Assembly: GCA_903872035.1 (NCBI GenBank)
Contig: CAIQIZ010000011.1
Span: 1 to 54,024 of the forward strand
From: an uncultured bacterium
GTDB taxonomy: Bacteria > Patescibacteriota > Minisyncoccia > Phycocordibacterales > PALSA-1337
Length of the DNA stretch: 54,024 bases
Reading direction: 5' to 3'
Both the position numbers and the translations under genes were made by a program. Of this stretch, positions 37,416-46,237 are shown in pieces. Position 1 is the stretch's first letter. Every line of letters starts with the position of its first letter. A model generated the notes under the pieces. The model made no database searches. It was given only the letters and a program-made list of their open reading frames with translations, and was not told where the DNA came from.

Positions 37416-39131
37416 ATGCTAATCAAAGATGTCAAGACCCCTGTCTCAGGTTGGATGCGCAGAAACTGGCTATTTCTTATTACTTTCTTTGTACTCGCCG
37501 TTGTGGCAAATCTCTTTCTTTTTCAATTTTATGGCCAAGAGAAATACATTTATTTCTGGGATTATTCAGGATATGAATTGAGTTTTACGTTAATCGTCCA
37601 TGTGTTCAGTCATAATGGTCTCTTGGCGGCTATCGGAACTTTGCTTGACTCAATAGCCATAAGTGACCATAGTTTTATAGCACCTTTTATAATCTCTCCG
37701 GTGGGTCTGCTTTTTGGAACCAGCCGGCCGGTATATCTGTTTTCAGTTTTAAATGTCCTGGCATTGCCGGCGGTATTAGCGATAGGGTGGCTGTTCATGC
37801 TCCTGACAGACGAGCGAAATGCCAATCGTTGGTATTATGCATTGATCCCCATAACCATAACGTGGCTTACGCCGCAGTTTTGGGTACCAATAACTTCAGG
37901 ATATTATGATGTGTCGACTCTGATCGTTGCAAACCTGATCTGGGGCATTACAGGATCCGACTGGAAGCGTAATCCGACATCCAAAGCAATCCTCGTTGGT
38001 ATGCTTCTGACGATGTCGATATTTGTTCGCCGTTGGTTCGGATATTGGGTCTTTAGTTTTTTTCCTGCCGTCATTATAATCTGGGCAATCGCTAAATGGA
38101 AACAAAGTACGCCACTGTTGACTCTGAAAAATATTTTCATTTGCGGAATCTCAGCATCTTTGTTCTTTGCCTTCACAAGCTCTCCGGTCATGTATTCAAT
38201 GATACGGAATGATTATAGTGTAATGTTCCAAGCTTATAAGCTCGGCAACTCGACTTTACAAGTTATGCTAAAAGCGGTTTCCTATTATGGCTGGTTAAGC
38301 ATTGCATTTGCGGTCGTGGGTTTGATTTTGGCATTAAAATACAATCCGAAAAAACAATTTATATGCTTTATCGCAATACAAACTTTTCTAACCCTACTCT
38401 TATTTTCTCACGTTCAGCTAGTTGGCGCTCAGCACCATTATCAATTCATGCTAGCAATCATATTATTCCAAGCTTTATTTCTATTTTATCTTTGGCGTTC
38501 CCGACTTAGAAACTGCTGGAAATATGTCATAACATCGGTATTTTGTGTAATTACACTGATTAATTTTGTGCAAAGCTTGATTCCACAATTCACCCATTTC
38601 CATCTACAGAGTACGCATATGCTTGCGGAAGCCGAGCATTATCCACTAGTCAGGAACGACATCCCACAAATAGAATCTTTGATGCGATTTCTCGATCAAT
38701 ATTCAGACATATATGTTGTCGCCGCTTCCATGACGTTGAACGATGACATGCTTAGAGAATCTTGTCATTACATTCCCGTAGCTTTGCTAGTCTGCAGTCG
38801 TATTATGCAAAGCAGCGTAGTGGACCTAAGAGATGGTTTTCCGCAACAATTTTTAAGTGCAAATTACGTTCTTGTAGGAGATCCAATCCAATATCATCTT
38901 CAACCAAAAGATGAACGAGTGATCGGTATATTAGCCGATGAGATTCTCAACAAAAATAACATTGGAAATGCTTTCGAAATAATACCTCGTCAATTTACTT
39001 TAGATAATGGTGTCCAGGTAAAAATATATAAAAAGGTAAGGGATTTCACACCGCAAGAGCTACAAAAATTAGAAAATATATTCCTAAGTTTTTACCCATC
39101 TCAACGGGCGCTGTTTAGGATAGCGATTTAG
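37416..39131 (+). CDS. Polytopic membrane protein, possible GT-C glycosyltransferase
   Basis: 571 aa with roughly ten or eleven membrane segments and a soluble C-terminal part of about 150 aa. The first loop has YIYFWDYSGYE, where an acidic residue sits as in GT-C enzymes, but the rest does not match a family I know. The C-terminal part has YVVAASMTLNDDMLRESCHY. Between glycosyltransferase genes it may act as a polyprenyl-sugar-dependent transferase or a polymer-handling protein. TACAAT ends 11 nt before the ATG. Confidence 0.75.
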   Translation: MLIKDVKTPVSGWMRRNWLFLITFFVLAVVANLFLFQFYGQEKYIYFWDYSGYELSFTLIVHVFSHNGLLAAIGTLLDSIAISDHSFIAPFIISPVGLLFGTSRPVYLFSVLNVLALPAVLAIGWLFMLLTDERNANRWYYALIPITITWLTPQFWVPITSGYYDVSTLIVANLIWGITGSDWKRNPTSKAILVGMLLTMSIFVRRWFGYWVFSFFPAVIIIWAIAKWKQSTPLLTLKNIFICGISASLFFAFTSSPVMYSMIRNDYSVMFQAYKLGNSTLQVMLKAVSYYGWLSIAFAVVGLILALKYNPKKQFICFIAIQTFLTLLLFSHVQLVGAQHHYQFMLAIILFQALFLFYLWRSRLRNCWKYVITSVFCVITLINFVQSLIPQFTHFHLQSTHMLAEAEHYPLVRNDIPQIESLMRFLDQYSDIYVVAASMTLNDDMLRESCHYIPVALLVCSRIMQSSVVDLRDGFPQQFLSANYVLVGDPIQYHLQPKDERVIGILADEILNKNNIGNAFEIIPRQFTLDNGVQVKIYKKVRDFTPQELQKLENIFLSFYPSQRALFRIAI

Positions 39132-39148
39132 TTATTTTCCCGCCCGCT

Positions 39149-39748
39149 TTAGAAAAAGCCACAAACAATATAACCTATCCCGCCGGCCAACATCCATCCC
39201 CCAATCACATCCGAGAACCAATGCACTCCCAAATAGATCCGGCTGACCCCGACTAGAAATATTATCGAGCCACAGATAGTTACGCATAATACTTTCATGG
39301 GCCTATTTTTTACGATCCTGGACAAACCCAAAGCTAGGATCAGAAAAACGATGGTTACACCAGTCGTGTGGCCACTGGGATAACTCCAATTGCCGATATT
39401 GGATGCCAACGGCATATTCGGCCTAGCGATCAGGTAAAAATTCTTTAGATAGGATGTCAGTAAATTGACAAATAGAAACCCGAAACCAAGACAGGCGGCC
39501 ATTCTCCATTCAGCCAATAACATAAATATTACTAAAGCGACTATTACAATAATGGTTAAATCACCCCCGTCTCCGAGACGAGTTATATGTGACATGAGAT
39601 ACGTTAACGTTGACGTTTGCGATGCCAAACCTGCGTTGTTTACAACAGTATCTATCTCATGGATTCCTGAATTTCGAGACGAAACGAGCATGCTAATACC
39701 CAGAAATAGAACGAGAAGTATGAGACCAGCAATTATTTTCTTGCGCAT
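39149..39748 (-). CDS. PAP2-superfamily membrane phosphatase
   Basis: 199 aa with about six membrane segments. The three PAP2 motifs are present: KNFYLIARPN (a shortened first motif), SYPSGHTTG (with the PSGH core) and SRIYLGVHWFSDVIGG (active-site His). It probably recycles undecaprenyl pyrophosphate or a related lipid released by polysaccharide export. TATAAT lies exactly 6 nt before its ATG. It is divergent from the initiating sugar transferase. Confidence 0.92.
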   Translation of the reverse strand: MRKKIIAGLILLVLFLGISMLVSSRNSGIHEIDTVVNNAGLASQTSTLTYLMSHITRLGDGGDLTIIVIVALVIFMLLAEWRMAACLGFGFLFVNLLTSYLKNFYLIARPNMPLASNIGNWSYPSGHTTGVTIVFLILALGLSRIVKNRPMKVLCVTICGSIIFLVGVSRIYLGVHWFSDVIGGWMLAGGIGYIVCGFF

Positions 39749-39754
39749 GCTATT

Positions 39755-39767
39755 ATTATACTATAAT
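39755..39767. promoter_or_regulatory. Divergent consensus -10 boxes (PAP2 and sugar transferase)
   Basis: ATTATACTATAAT holds TATAAT leftwards (39760-39755, 6 nt before ATG 39748) and TATAAT rightwards (39762-39767, 11 nt before ATG 39779). Confidence 0.6.
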
Positions 39768-39778
39768 ACATCTTACTT

Positions 39779-41086
39779 ATGAGACCTGGCCGAATAACCC
39801 TTTTTACCATCGACTCCCTGAGCATCACCCTGGCTTTCCTAGCCTCCCTGTTCATTCGCCAATCATCGGTTATCACATCTCATTTTGGTTACATTCATTA
39901 TGGCACGACTATCTATTTGTGGTCATTTATAGTCGCAGCTTTGCTTCTTTCTACTGTCTTTGGAGCCTTCAAGCTATATCAGGTCAGAACCATTGAGATT
40001 TCTGCCAGAATATTCACGGTATTGAAATCGCTGGTCGTTTGGACGCTCCTCATCACCTTGCTAGTGTATATCTTGAAATTCGATTTCTCCCGTGCAGTGC
40101 TATTCATGACGGTAATCTTAACAGCCATACTTATCTGCTTTGGAAGGTTCGCTTACTTCAAATATCGCCTGAACAAGAAAGCGGATGACGACACTGACGT
40201 TCACATCATCGGAACACGCGGACGCGCTCAGGATATCGAAAAGCAACTGAAGAATAGCCTACCAAATCTCTCTGTCATACATTTTGATTTTCAGAATCCC
40301 AAATCACGCGCACATTTGGCCGCAATGGAAAGCCGGGATATTTTTATCGCGGATGAGCACCTGACTCGACAGCAAGTGATGGAAATCCTGGCTGACGACA
40401 GTTTCAATCATCACAGCTTCCGGGTCATCTTGGACACTTTTAGGTTGGCGACTGGCGAAGTTCGACTGAACGATCTTGATGAGATACCTTCAATCTCTCC
40501 CAATTGCCAGCCAAATACAGTCTATTTGATCGCAAAGCGTCTATTAGACATCACGATCTCTGGACTCGGTATCATCGCCGTCTCCCCTCTTTGGTTGACG
40601 ATCGGAGCCATCATCAAAATCGATTCCAATGGACCAGTCTTCATAAAGCAGATCCGCATGGGCTCGAATGCAAAGCCCTTTACGCTCATAAAATTCCGAA
40701 CCATGCATTGCGATACGACGCTCTATGAATATTCGCCAAATAATGGAGACGACCCTAGGATAACCAGGAGTGGCCGTCTCTTACGCCGTTTCAGCCTGGA
40801 TGAACTGCCTCAATTGTGGAACATCCTCAAAGGCGACATGAGCCTAGTCGGCCCACGGCCGGAGATGGAATTCATCGTCAAAAGCTACCAGCCTTGGCAA
40901 CAGATCCGCCTCAAAGCTAAACCTGGTTTGACTGGTCTGTGGCAAATCCTCGGACGCAAAGATATTCCGTTACACAAGAACTTGGAATATGATTTCTACT
41001 ACATTTGTAATCGTAATTTCCTCCTTGATTCAGTAATCATGCTGAAGACTATTCCGGCAGTGCTATTTGGTAGAGGTGCTTACTAG
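39779..41086 (+). CDS. Polyprenyl-phosphate sugar-1-phosphate transferase (initiating enzyme)
   Basis: 435 aa. Four or five N-terminal membrane segments (to about residue 130), a central domain, then the conserved bacterial sugar transferase domain: RLLDITISGLGIIAVSPLWL, PVFIKQIRMG, FTLIKFRTM, SLDELPQLWNILKGDMSLVG, then PRPEME, and PGLTGLWQILGR. It begins glycan assembly by loading a sugar phosphate onto undecaprenyl phosphate, as WbaP/WcaJ do. Which sugar is loaded cannot be told. It ends at a stop codon that touches a 12-bp inverted repeat. Confidence 0.94.
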   Translation: MRPGRITLFTIDSLSITLAFLASLFIRQSSVITSHFGYIHYGTTIYLWSFIVAALLLSTVFGAFKLYQVRTIEISARIFTVLKSLVVWTLLITLLVYILKFDFSRAVLFMTVILTAILICFGRFAYFKYRLNKKADDDTDVHIIGTRGRAQDIEKQLKNSLPNLSVIHFDFQNPKSRAHLAAMESRDIFIADEHLTRQQVMEILADDSFNHHSFRVILDTFRLATGEVRLNDLDEIPSISPNCQPNTVYLIAKRLLDITISGLGIIAVSPLWLTIGAIIKIDSNGPVFIKQIRMGSNAKPFTLIKFRTMHCDTTLYEYSPNNGDDPRITRSGRLLRRFSLDELPQLWNILKGDMSLVGPRPEMEFIVKSYQPWQQIRLKAKPGLTGLWQILGRKDIPLHKNLEYDFYYICNRNFLLDSVIMLKTIPAVLFGRGAY

Positions 41087-41194
41087 ACCACGGCGAAGGA
41101 GACATCCGAGACAATATGAAGGAAGGATACTGCTGCGCGCATTTACATGGCGGGAATCTGAATATTGTCGAGGAGGTGCTCATTCGCCGTGGTC
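41086..41194. repeat. 109-nt spacer bounded by a 12-bp inverted repeat touching both stop codons
   Basis: GACCACGGCGAA (41086-41097) and TTCGCCGTGGTC (41183-41194) are perfect complements 85 nt apart. The first begins on the last base of the sugar-transferase TAG, and the second covers the first bases of the converging gene's stop. There is no U-tract. The enclosed sequence has an open frame (from 41116) that I do not consider a gene. Confidence 0.7.
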
Positions 41195-43076
41195 ATCGAA
41201 TCCCCGCAATCTTAACTTTCAAATCATTGAGTTTTTTCAGATTCGCGCTCATAGTAGCCGAATTCGGATCTGAAGAATACCAGAGAACGGATTGGTAATG
41301 TGTATAAATAGGTGAAACCTTATCAATTAGAGCGATGGCTGCCTGGTATTTCTTGTTTGCATAGTAGAAGTTCGCCAATTTCACCTCATTAGTCAGATCC
41401 GATGCTGGAAAGTATTGTATTGCTTTCAATAAATGTCCTTCATAACCTGAATAATCCTTTTCCGCTTCATCTGTTGTTGCTAAGGCCGAATAATATGTCC
41501 CGCTTTGAGGAAATAGAGATATGGCTTTTTCTATAGATATCCTAGCTGCTTTGTAATCACCCAGATCATAAGACGCTCCCCACAAATAATACTGCGTCAG
41601 CGGATCATAAGGATTCAGTTTAACTGATTCATTATAGTCGTCGATAGCGAGAACAGTATTGATTGTGTCTTTTGAGCTATGTTTAATAGATAAGTCATAA
41701 TCCCCGATAGCCCTGGCGCTAGTGGCCCTAAAGATTTGGAGCGTAACGAGGCAGGCGACAATTAGCACGACAATGTAGGCGTAGTTAATCCAAGCAGGTA
41801 ATGGCTTCGCTATTTGACGTTTAAATTCCGGATATTCCTGAATAACGCCATACAAAGCACCGGCGAAGCAAAAAAATACCAATAGAACTAGATTGTAACT
41901 CCAATCAAAGTCCATAAGTCCGTGAACTGTGCTGGCAATCAGACCAGTAAATATCGATACGAATAACCAAGAATTACAAGAGGGTTCCGATATTAAGCGG
42001 CCCTTTATCAGCTTCCATATCTCCCAAAAGTAAGACCCGAGGAAGATTACGAACAAAAGCGCAGCGAATATCCCGTCCTCTACCATCATTCTTAATAGCC
42101 AATTGTGAGGATCGGCGAATGATCCGTAGTTTGGGTCCGTCTTGAAGATCCGTAATGCAGACGCATAATTTCCGGAACCAAAGCCGATCAAGGGATTATG
42201 AGTGAATGTCCGCAACGCGTCAGCAAAATAATGCAAACGAGCGGTAAAAGCGTTATTGTCGCTGTCTTCGTTAGAAAACACAATTGTATTGGCTGAGTGC
42301 ACGAGATTGCTGGCAACCGTGTTGTGTCTGGCCGCCAACCAAATACCGCCGGTCATTAACACGGTCGACGCGATCAAAACACCCGATACAAAAAGCGGCT
42401 TTTTGAAATTCCAACCGCCAGCTTTCGCGAGACTGACGAGACTTTTCCTAAACAATACCAAAGAGATTATCACCGCTGCAACCAATGATAACCACGTGCC
42501 TCTCGAAAAGGTCAAAATGATACTTGAAAATATTATGACGCTTGAAATAATCCACAATATCCTTTGCCAAATAGGGCTTCCCTTAAAAGAAAAATATAAA
42601 CTCAAGAGAAGTGGGATCAAAAGGAATCCGCCATAGACGTTATGATTCCCTACTATTCCATCTAGTCTATTGTAAGCAGTCAGACCTATCTGAATAAACG
42701 CCAGGATTGACATGACACCAAATATCGCTGTTAAAGCGACAAATATACCTGAAATCCATTTGAGTATTCGCTCATCACGAACTATTCCTTGAAATGAAAG
42801 GAAAATGCCTAGATATACGATCCACCAGATAACAGCCTGAACAGAGTGAATTGGTAATAATGAAAACGGAATCAGCACGATAAGCGCAGCCACAAAGACA
42901 AGAAAAGCCTTATTAGGCCACGTTCTTACTGCTGGTACGCCCCAACGACTAAAGATCATAAAACTTAGAAGGACCAGTGTAAGCGCAACAAGAGTTGAGT
43001 AATTAGTAAACGACCCGCTTAATAGGAATGGCGTTGCCAGGACCAAAGATATGAGTACACATATGAACTTTTTCAT
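41193..43076 (-). CDS. O-antigen ligase/polymerase-like membrane protein with TPR tail
   Basis: 627 aa from ATG 43076. The seven codons upstream to 43097 include the -10 box TATACT, so the later start is preferred. It has ten or more membrane segments. The Wzy_C/WaaL pattern is clear: GNHNVYGGFLLIPLLL, ILTFSRGTWLSLVA and NPLIGFGSGNYA followed by ADPHNWLLRMMVEDG in the large outer loop. After about residue 430 it carries TPR-like helices (LNPYDPLTQYYLWGASYDLG, ALATTDEAEKDYSGYEGHLL). This suits glycan ligation or polymerisation, or, in some Patescibacteria, pilin glycosylation. The next gene upstream is a pilin. Confidence 0.88.
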   Translation of the reverse strand: MKKFICVLISLVLATPFLLSGSFTNYSTLVALTLVLLSFMIFSRWGVPAVRTWPNKAFLVFVAALIVLIPFSLLPIHSVQAVIWWIVYLGIFLSFQGIVRDERILKWISGIFVALTAIFGVMSILAFIQIGLTAYNRLDGIVGNHNVYGGFLLIPLLLSLYFSFKGSPIWQRILWIISSVIIFSSIILTFSRGTWLSLVAAVIISLVLFRKSLVSLAKAGGWNFKKPLFVSGVLIASTVLMTGGIWLAARHNTVASNLVHSANTIVFSNEDSDNNAFTARLHYFADALRTFTHNPLIGFGSGNYASALRIFKTDPNYGSFADPHNWLLRMMVEDGIFAALLFVIFLGSYFWEIWKLIKGRLISEPSCNSWLFVSIFTGLIASTVHGLMDFDWSYNLVLLVFFCFAGALYGVIQEYPEFKRQIAKPLPAWINYAYIVVLIVACLVTLQIFRATSARAIGDYDLSIKHSSKDTINTVLAIDDYNESVKLNPYDPLTQYYLWGASYDLGDYKAARISIEKAISLFPQSGTYYSALATTDEAEKDYSGYEGHLLKAIQYFPASDLTNEVKLANFYYANKKYQAAIALIDKVSPIYTHYQSVLWYSSDPNSATMSANLKKLNDLKVKIAGIR

Positions 43077-43120
43077 GTATAGACAGTATAGCGTCAAGCG
43101 AGGGTGCGTGACAACTCATC

Positions 43121-43161
43121 ATATGAGCGAAGCGATTATAGCATTGATTGGCATATAGCAA
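43121..43161 (-). promoter_or_regulatory. Extended -10 promoter, copy 2
   Basis: Read leftwards, TTGC, a spacer containing GCCAATCAATG, then TGCTATAAT. It shares 23 of 27 bases with a copy at 43745-43771. It could drive the O-antigen-ligase-like gene with a leader of about 50 nt, in addition to the closer TATACT. Confidence 0.55.
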
Positions 43162-43188
43162 ACCGCCCACCAAATGGTGGGCGGTTTT
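43160..43188 (-). terminator. Hairpin terminator after the pilin gene
   Basis: A 13-bp stem (AAACCGCCCACCA with TGGTGGGCGGTTT) lies 23 nt downstream of the pilin stop. The minus-strand tail is only a short T-run (GGTTTGC), while the plus-strand side has TTTT, so it may act in both directions. Confidence 0.75.
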
Positions 43189-43210
43189 CAAACTCCTCAT
43201 TCTTTTACCA

Positions 43211-43678
43211 TTATTGACACGTATTTGCTAAGTGATTAATCGTAGACTGTTCTGTATTTCCAGCTGAATCAATACAGAAATATGTTCCATTATTAGTACT
43301 CGGTAATGAACCATATATAGCATAGGCTGTTACGGGTGTCGCGCCACCAGTTACAACATAAAATGCTGTGCTGCCGTTACTATTAGCGTCGTCCCACAAT
43401 TGTTTGGCGACCGCACTACCAGCATAATTTATTCCGTTTTTGGTTGTCTGACCGTTTATATTAGCAACAATAGGCGACCCAGTTGTGTCATATTGGGCAC
43501 CATTGTATTTAGATTCCGCTTCAGTCCTAAACTGCTGAACATCCGAAATAACTCTGGTATCATTACCCTTCTTTCTGGCACTCTGCAATGAGACCAAGAC
43601 CACTGATGCCAAGATACCGATGATGGCGATGACGACTAGCAATTCGATAAGAGTGAAACCTCTTGTGTACTTTTTCAT
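43211..43678 (-). CDS. Type IV pilin (major-pilin-like)
   Basis: 155 aa. Leader MKKYTRG then FTLIELLVVIAIIGILASVV with Glu5. SARKKGNDTRVISDVQQFRT is the usual pilin helix. The C-terminal part is Asn/Thr/Ser-rich with two Cys near the end (FCIDSAG, NTCQ) that could form the D-region disulfide. It has its own strong extended -10 promoter about 70 nt upstream and its own terminator, which suits a highly expressed major pilin. The 5' leader can form a small hairpin (AACCTT with AAGGTT). Confidence 0.93.
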   Translation of the reverse strand: MKKYTRGFTLIELLVVIAIIGILASVVLVSLQSARKKGNDTRVISDVQQFRTEAESKYNGAQYDTTGSPIVANINGQTTKNGINYAGSAVAKQLWDDANSNGSTAFYVVTGGATPVTAYAIYGSLPSTNNGTYFCIDSAGNTEQSTINHLANTCQ

Positions 43679-43744
43679 ATTATGAAATTAATAATAATTA
43701 TTAAGCTAATAACGAACCTTTATAAGTGAAGGTTGTTCCGAGTA

Positions 43745-43771
43745 ATTATAGCACTGATTGGCGTACGGCAA
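43745..43771 (-). promoter_or_regulatory. Extended -10 promoter of the pilin gene, copy 1
   Basis: Read leftwards: TTGCCG, spacer, then TGCTATAAT (TGn plus consensus). The whole 27-base block recurs at 43135-43161, so the pilin gene is flanked by near-identical promoters. Confidence 0.65.
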
Positions 43772-43813
43772 GATGATGGTGCTGTGGATAAGTCATTTAA
43801 CAACTTCTCGGCT

Positions 43814-45025
43814 CTACTGCGCGCCGGCAATGTTATAGATAGGCACCAGAACTGAAGCCAAAAGAATGGCTACACCACCGCCCAACATAACGATCATGAT
43901 CGGTTCAATAAGGGACACCAACGAATCGACCGCCGTGGAAACTTCCCTTGTATAGAAATGTGCCAAGGTCTTCAGGATGCTACCGACCTCTCCCGTTTCC
44001 TCACCAACCTTGGTCATCTGCACCAAGATTCCAGGAATTTGATCCGGATGATTGGAGAGCGACTCGGATAGCGTCTTACCGCCTTTTACCGACTCCTCGG
44101 CCTCATGCATGATGGCTTCATAGACCTTGTTGTCGATGACGTTGGCGGTCAACTCCAAAGCTCGGACGATAGGTATTCCGGAGATGAGCATAGTATTCAA
44201 GTTGTCAGCCAAACGCGCTAGGTAAAGCTTTCTATAGAGACCTGAGATATAAGGAACACCCAGTTTGAAACGGTCGAAGGCAATAGCTCCGGCTTTCGTT
44301 CGGATGAAGCGGACTACAAAAAATACCACTATGACAAATACCCCTAAAAGGATGAAGCCGTACTTGACCAAGAAGTTACTCATCCCAAGGATAATCGTGG
44401 TGTAAATAGGTATCGGCACATTTGAAGAAGTGATGATACCGCTGATCTTGGGGATGACCATGGTGAACATGAGGATCATAACAGTAAAGAAAGTTACCAC
44501 AACGAAGGCGGGGTATATGAGGGCGCCACGGACTTTAGAAGATAGTTCGTAGGTTCGATCGAGATAATCAGCTAAATATAGGAACGTTTCGTTGAGCTTG
44601 CCTGATTCTTCACCGGCTTTGACCATGTTCACGTAAAAATCGTTGAAAATCTTGGGATGCTTGGCTAGGGCCCCGGAAATAGAGCTGCCACTTTGCAAGT
44701 CGTCAGCGATGATCTGCAACTTGCTGGCCAACAGACGGTTCTCGCTTTCAGCCCCCAAAAGACGGAATACTCTGAGTGCGGAGACCTGGGCTTCAAAAAG
44801 TGTCGAAAGTTGGCGAGACAAGATGACTATATCCTTGGAAGCAACACGGTCAAATAGATTGATGTTACGAGAAAAAATACCGCCTTTTTCGTCGGCCGCA
44901 TGGATACCTGAGAGAACTAGACCGCGGCGTTGCAGAGAAGAAATGGCCACATCGACGTTGACGGCATCTATCGAGCCGATTTTCTTGGCTCCAGTATTAT
45001 CGATAGCTTCGTAGTTAAATAGCAT
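43814..45025 (-). CDS. pilC: Type IV pilus inner-membrane platform protein
   Basis: 403 aa, normal size. Two T2SSF domains (ILSRQLSTLFEAQVSALRVF and LADNLNTMLISGIPIVRALE), each followed by GLxYP-like membrane pairs (GALIYPAFVVVTFF and a C-terminal LIEPIMIVMLGGGVAILLAS). It anchors the PilB and PilT motors. A TATAAT (45076-45071) gives a leader of about 40 nt that contains three TTTCTAAC repeats. Confidence 0.95.
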   Translation of the reverse strand: MLFNYEAIDNTGAKKIGSIDAVNVDVAISSLQRRGLVLSGIHAADEKGGIFSRNINLFDRVASKDIVILSRQLSTLFEAQVSALRVFRLLGAESENRLLASKLQIIADDLQSGSSISGALAKHPKIFNDFYVNMVKAGEESGKLNETFLYLADYLDRTYELSSKVRGALIYPAFVVVTFFTVMILMFTMVIPKISGIITSSNVPIPIYTTIILGMSNFLVKYGFILLGVFVIVVFFVVRFIRTKAGAIAFDRFKLGVPYISGLYRKLYLARLADNLNTMLISGIPIVRALELTANVIDNKVYEAIMHEAEESVKGGKTLSESLSNHPDQIPGILVQMTKVGEETGEVGSILKTLAHFYTREVSTAVDSLVSLIEPIMIVMLGGGVAILLASVLVPIYNIAGAQ

Positions 45026-45035
45026 TTTATTATTA

Positions 45036-45062
45036 GTTAGAAAGTTAGAAAGTTAGAAAGTT
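45036..45062. repeat. Three tandem GTTAGAAA octamers in the pilC leader
   Basis: GTTAGAAA is repeated three times plus GTT, between the pilC start and its likely promoter. The next gap towards pilT has the opposite motif (AAGTT read leftwards), so the leader and spacer can pair. Confidence 0.75.
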
Positions 45063-45111
45063 TTGAAAGCATTATACATTATGAACTTGATAAACTTTAT
45101 GAACATTTAAA

Positions 45112-46170
45112 CTAAATCATGCGTTCTAATGTCTTAGGATTAAGCGAATTCATATATGCGGTCTCGACTGTGATCTCTCCTGCTCTGACCAATTCGGCCA
45201 ATGAGCGATTCATATCTATCATTCCCTCTTGTGAGCTGGTCTCTATCACCGAGTTCAATTCATGCGTTCTACGCTCTCGGATCAGATTTGAAACGGCAGT
45301 ATTGCTGATCAAAAGCTCATAAGCTGGGATAAGGCCCCCGGAGATACGTGGTACCAAACGCTGAGAAAAGATACCGGACAGAGAACCAGCCAATTGTATC
45401 CTGATCTGATCTTGCTGGTCGGATGGAAAAGAGTCGATGATACGATCGACCGATTGGGCGGCGTTGTTGGTGTGTAGAGTAGAGAATATCAAATGTCCGG
45501 TCTCGGCAGCGGTCACAGCAGTGCTTATCGTATTATTGTCGCGCATCTCGCCGACCATGGCCACATCAACATCTTCGCGGAACATGGCTATCAAGGCATT
45601 GCTGAAATCCGGCGTATCCATACGGACCTCACGTTGATCGATGACGGACTTCTTGGATTCGAACATATACTCGATCGGGTCCTCAATGGTCAATATGTGC
45701 TCGGTCCTGGTCTGATTGATGACTTCGATGAGCGTTGCTAGTGTCGTGGTCTTGCCTTGACCGATCGGACCTACACAGAGGAAAAATCCTTGCGGCTTCC
45801 TGGTAAAAGTTTCCAAAATCGGTGGCAGATTTAGTTCTGAGAGCGTCCGGATAACTTTGGGAATGAGGCGCAGGGCGATGGAAATCACTCCTTGGTGAAA
45901 AAAGACGTTACCGCGAAAACGGGCATGCGTCAGACTATAGGAAAAGTCCACATCTCGAGCCGTTTGGAGCAAGCTCACGTTGGCCGCAGTAAGGAAAACA
46001 TTCATGAACCCTTTCATATCACCATCAGAAAGAACCGGCTTTTTCATGAGCGGAATCAAGTTGCCTGCGACTCGGATGATCGGATGGCGTCCAATGGACA
46101 AATGCAGATCAGAAGCACCTTCTTTGATTATCAGGTTCACCAACTCTTCGATTTCGTTTTTGTAGTCCAT
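45112..46170 (-). CDS. pilT: Type IV pilus retraction ATPase
   Basis: 352 aa, PilT/PilU length. It has an N-terminal PAS-like domain (GASDLHLSIGRHPIIRVAG) and Walker A at 134-141 (GPIGQGKT, with Ile-Gln in place of the common Thr-Ser). The Asp box is IEDPIEYMF, Walker B is ALIAMFREDVDVAMVGEMRD, the His box is AAETGHLIFSTLHTNNA, and AVSNLIRE matches the AIRNLIRE retraction motif. It powers pilus retraction. TATAAC ends 7 nt before the ATG. Confidence 0.95.
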   Translation of the reverse strand: MDYKNEIEELVNLIIKEGASDLHLSIGRHPIIRVAGNLIPLMKKPVLSDGDMKGFMNVFLTAANVSLLQTARDVDFSYSLTHARFRGNVFFHQGVISIALRLIPKVIRTLSELNLPPILETFTRKPQGFFLCVGPIGQGKTTTLATLIEVINQTRTEHILTIEDPIEYMFESKKSVIDQREVRMDTPDFSNALIAMFREDVDVAMVGEMRDNNTISTAVTAAETGHLIFSTLHTNNAAQSVDRIIDSFPSDQQDQIRIQLAGSLSGIFSQRLVPRISGGLIPAYELLISNTAVSNLIRERRTHELNSVIETSSQEGMIDMNRSLAELVRAGEITVETAYMNSLNPKTLERMI

Positions 46171-46237
46171 GATATTAGTTATAAAGTTTATAAAGTTAGA
46201 AAGTTTGTAAAGTAATCTTTATGAACTTGATGAACTT

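Noticed and set aside
41116-41298. 60-aa plus-strand frame starting in the inverted-repeat spacer (MKEGYCCAHLHGG)
   Set aside because: It runs into the converging membrane-protein gene on the other strand, and no start signal is convincing.
43076-43097. Longer start (MTLYCLY) for the O-antigen-ligase-like gene
   Set aside because: The TATACT -10 box lies between this ATG and the MKKF start, so the longer form would need a different upstream promoter, and the extra residues break the signal-like N-terminus.
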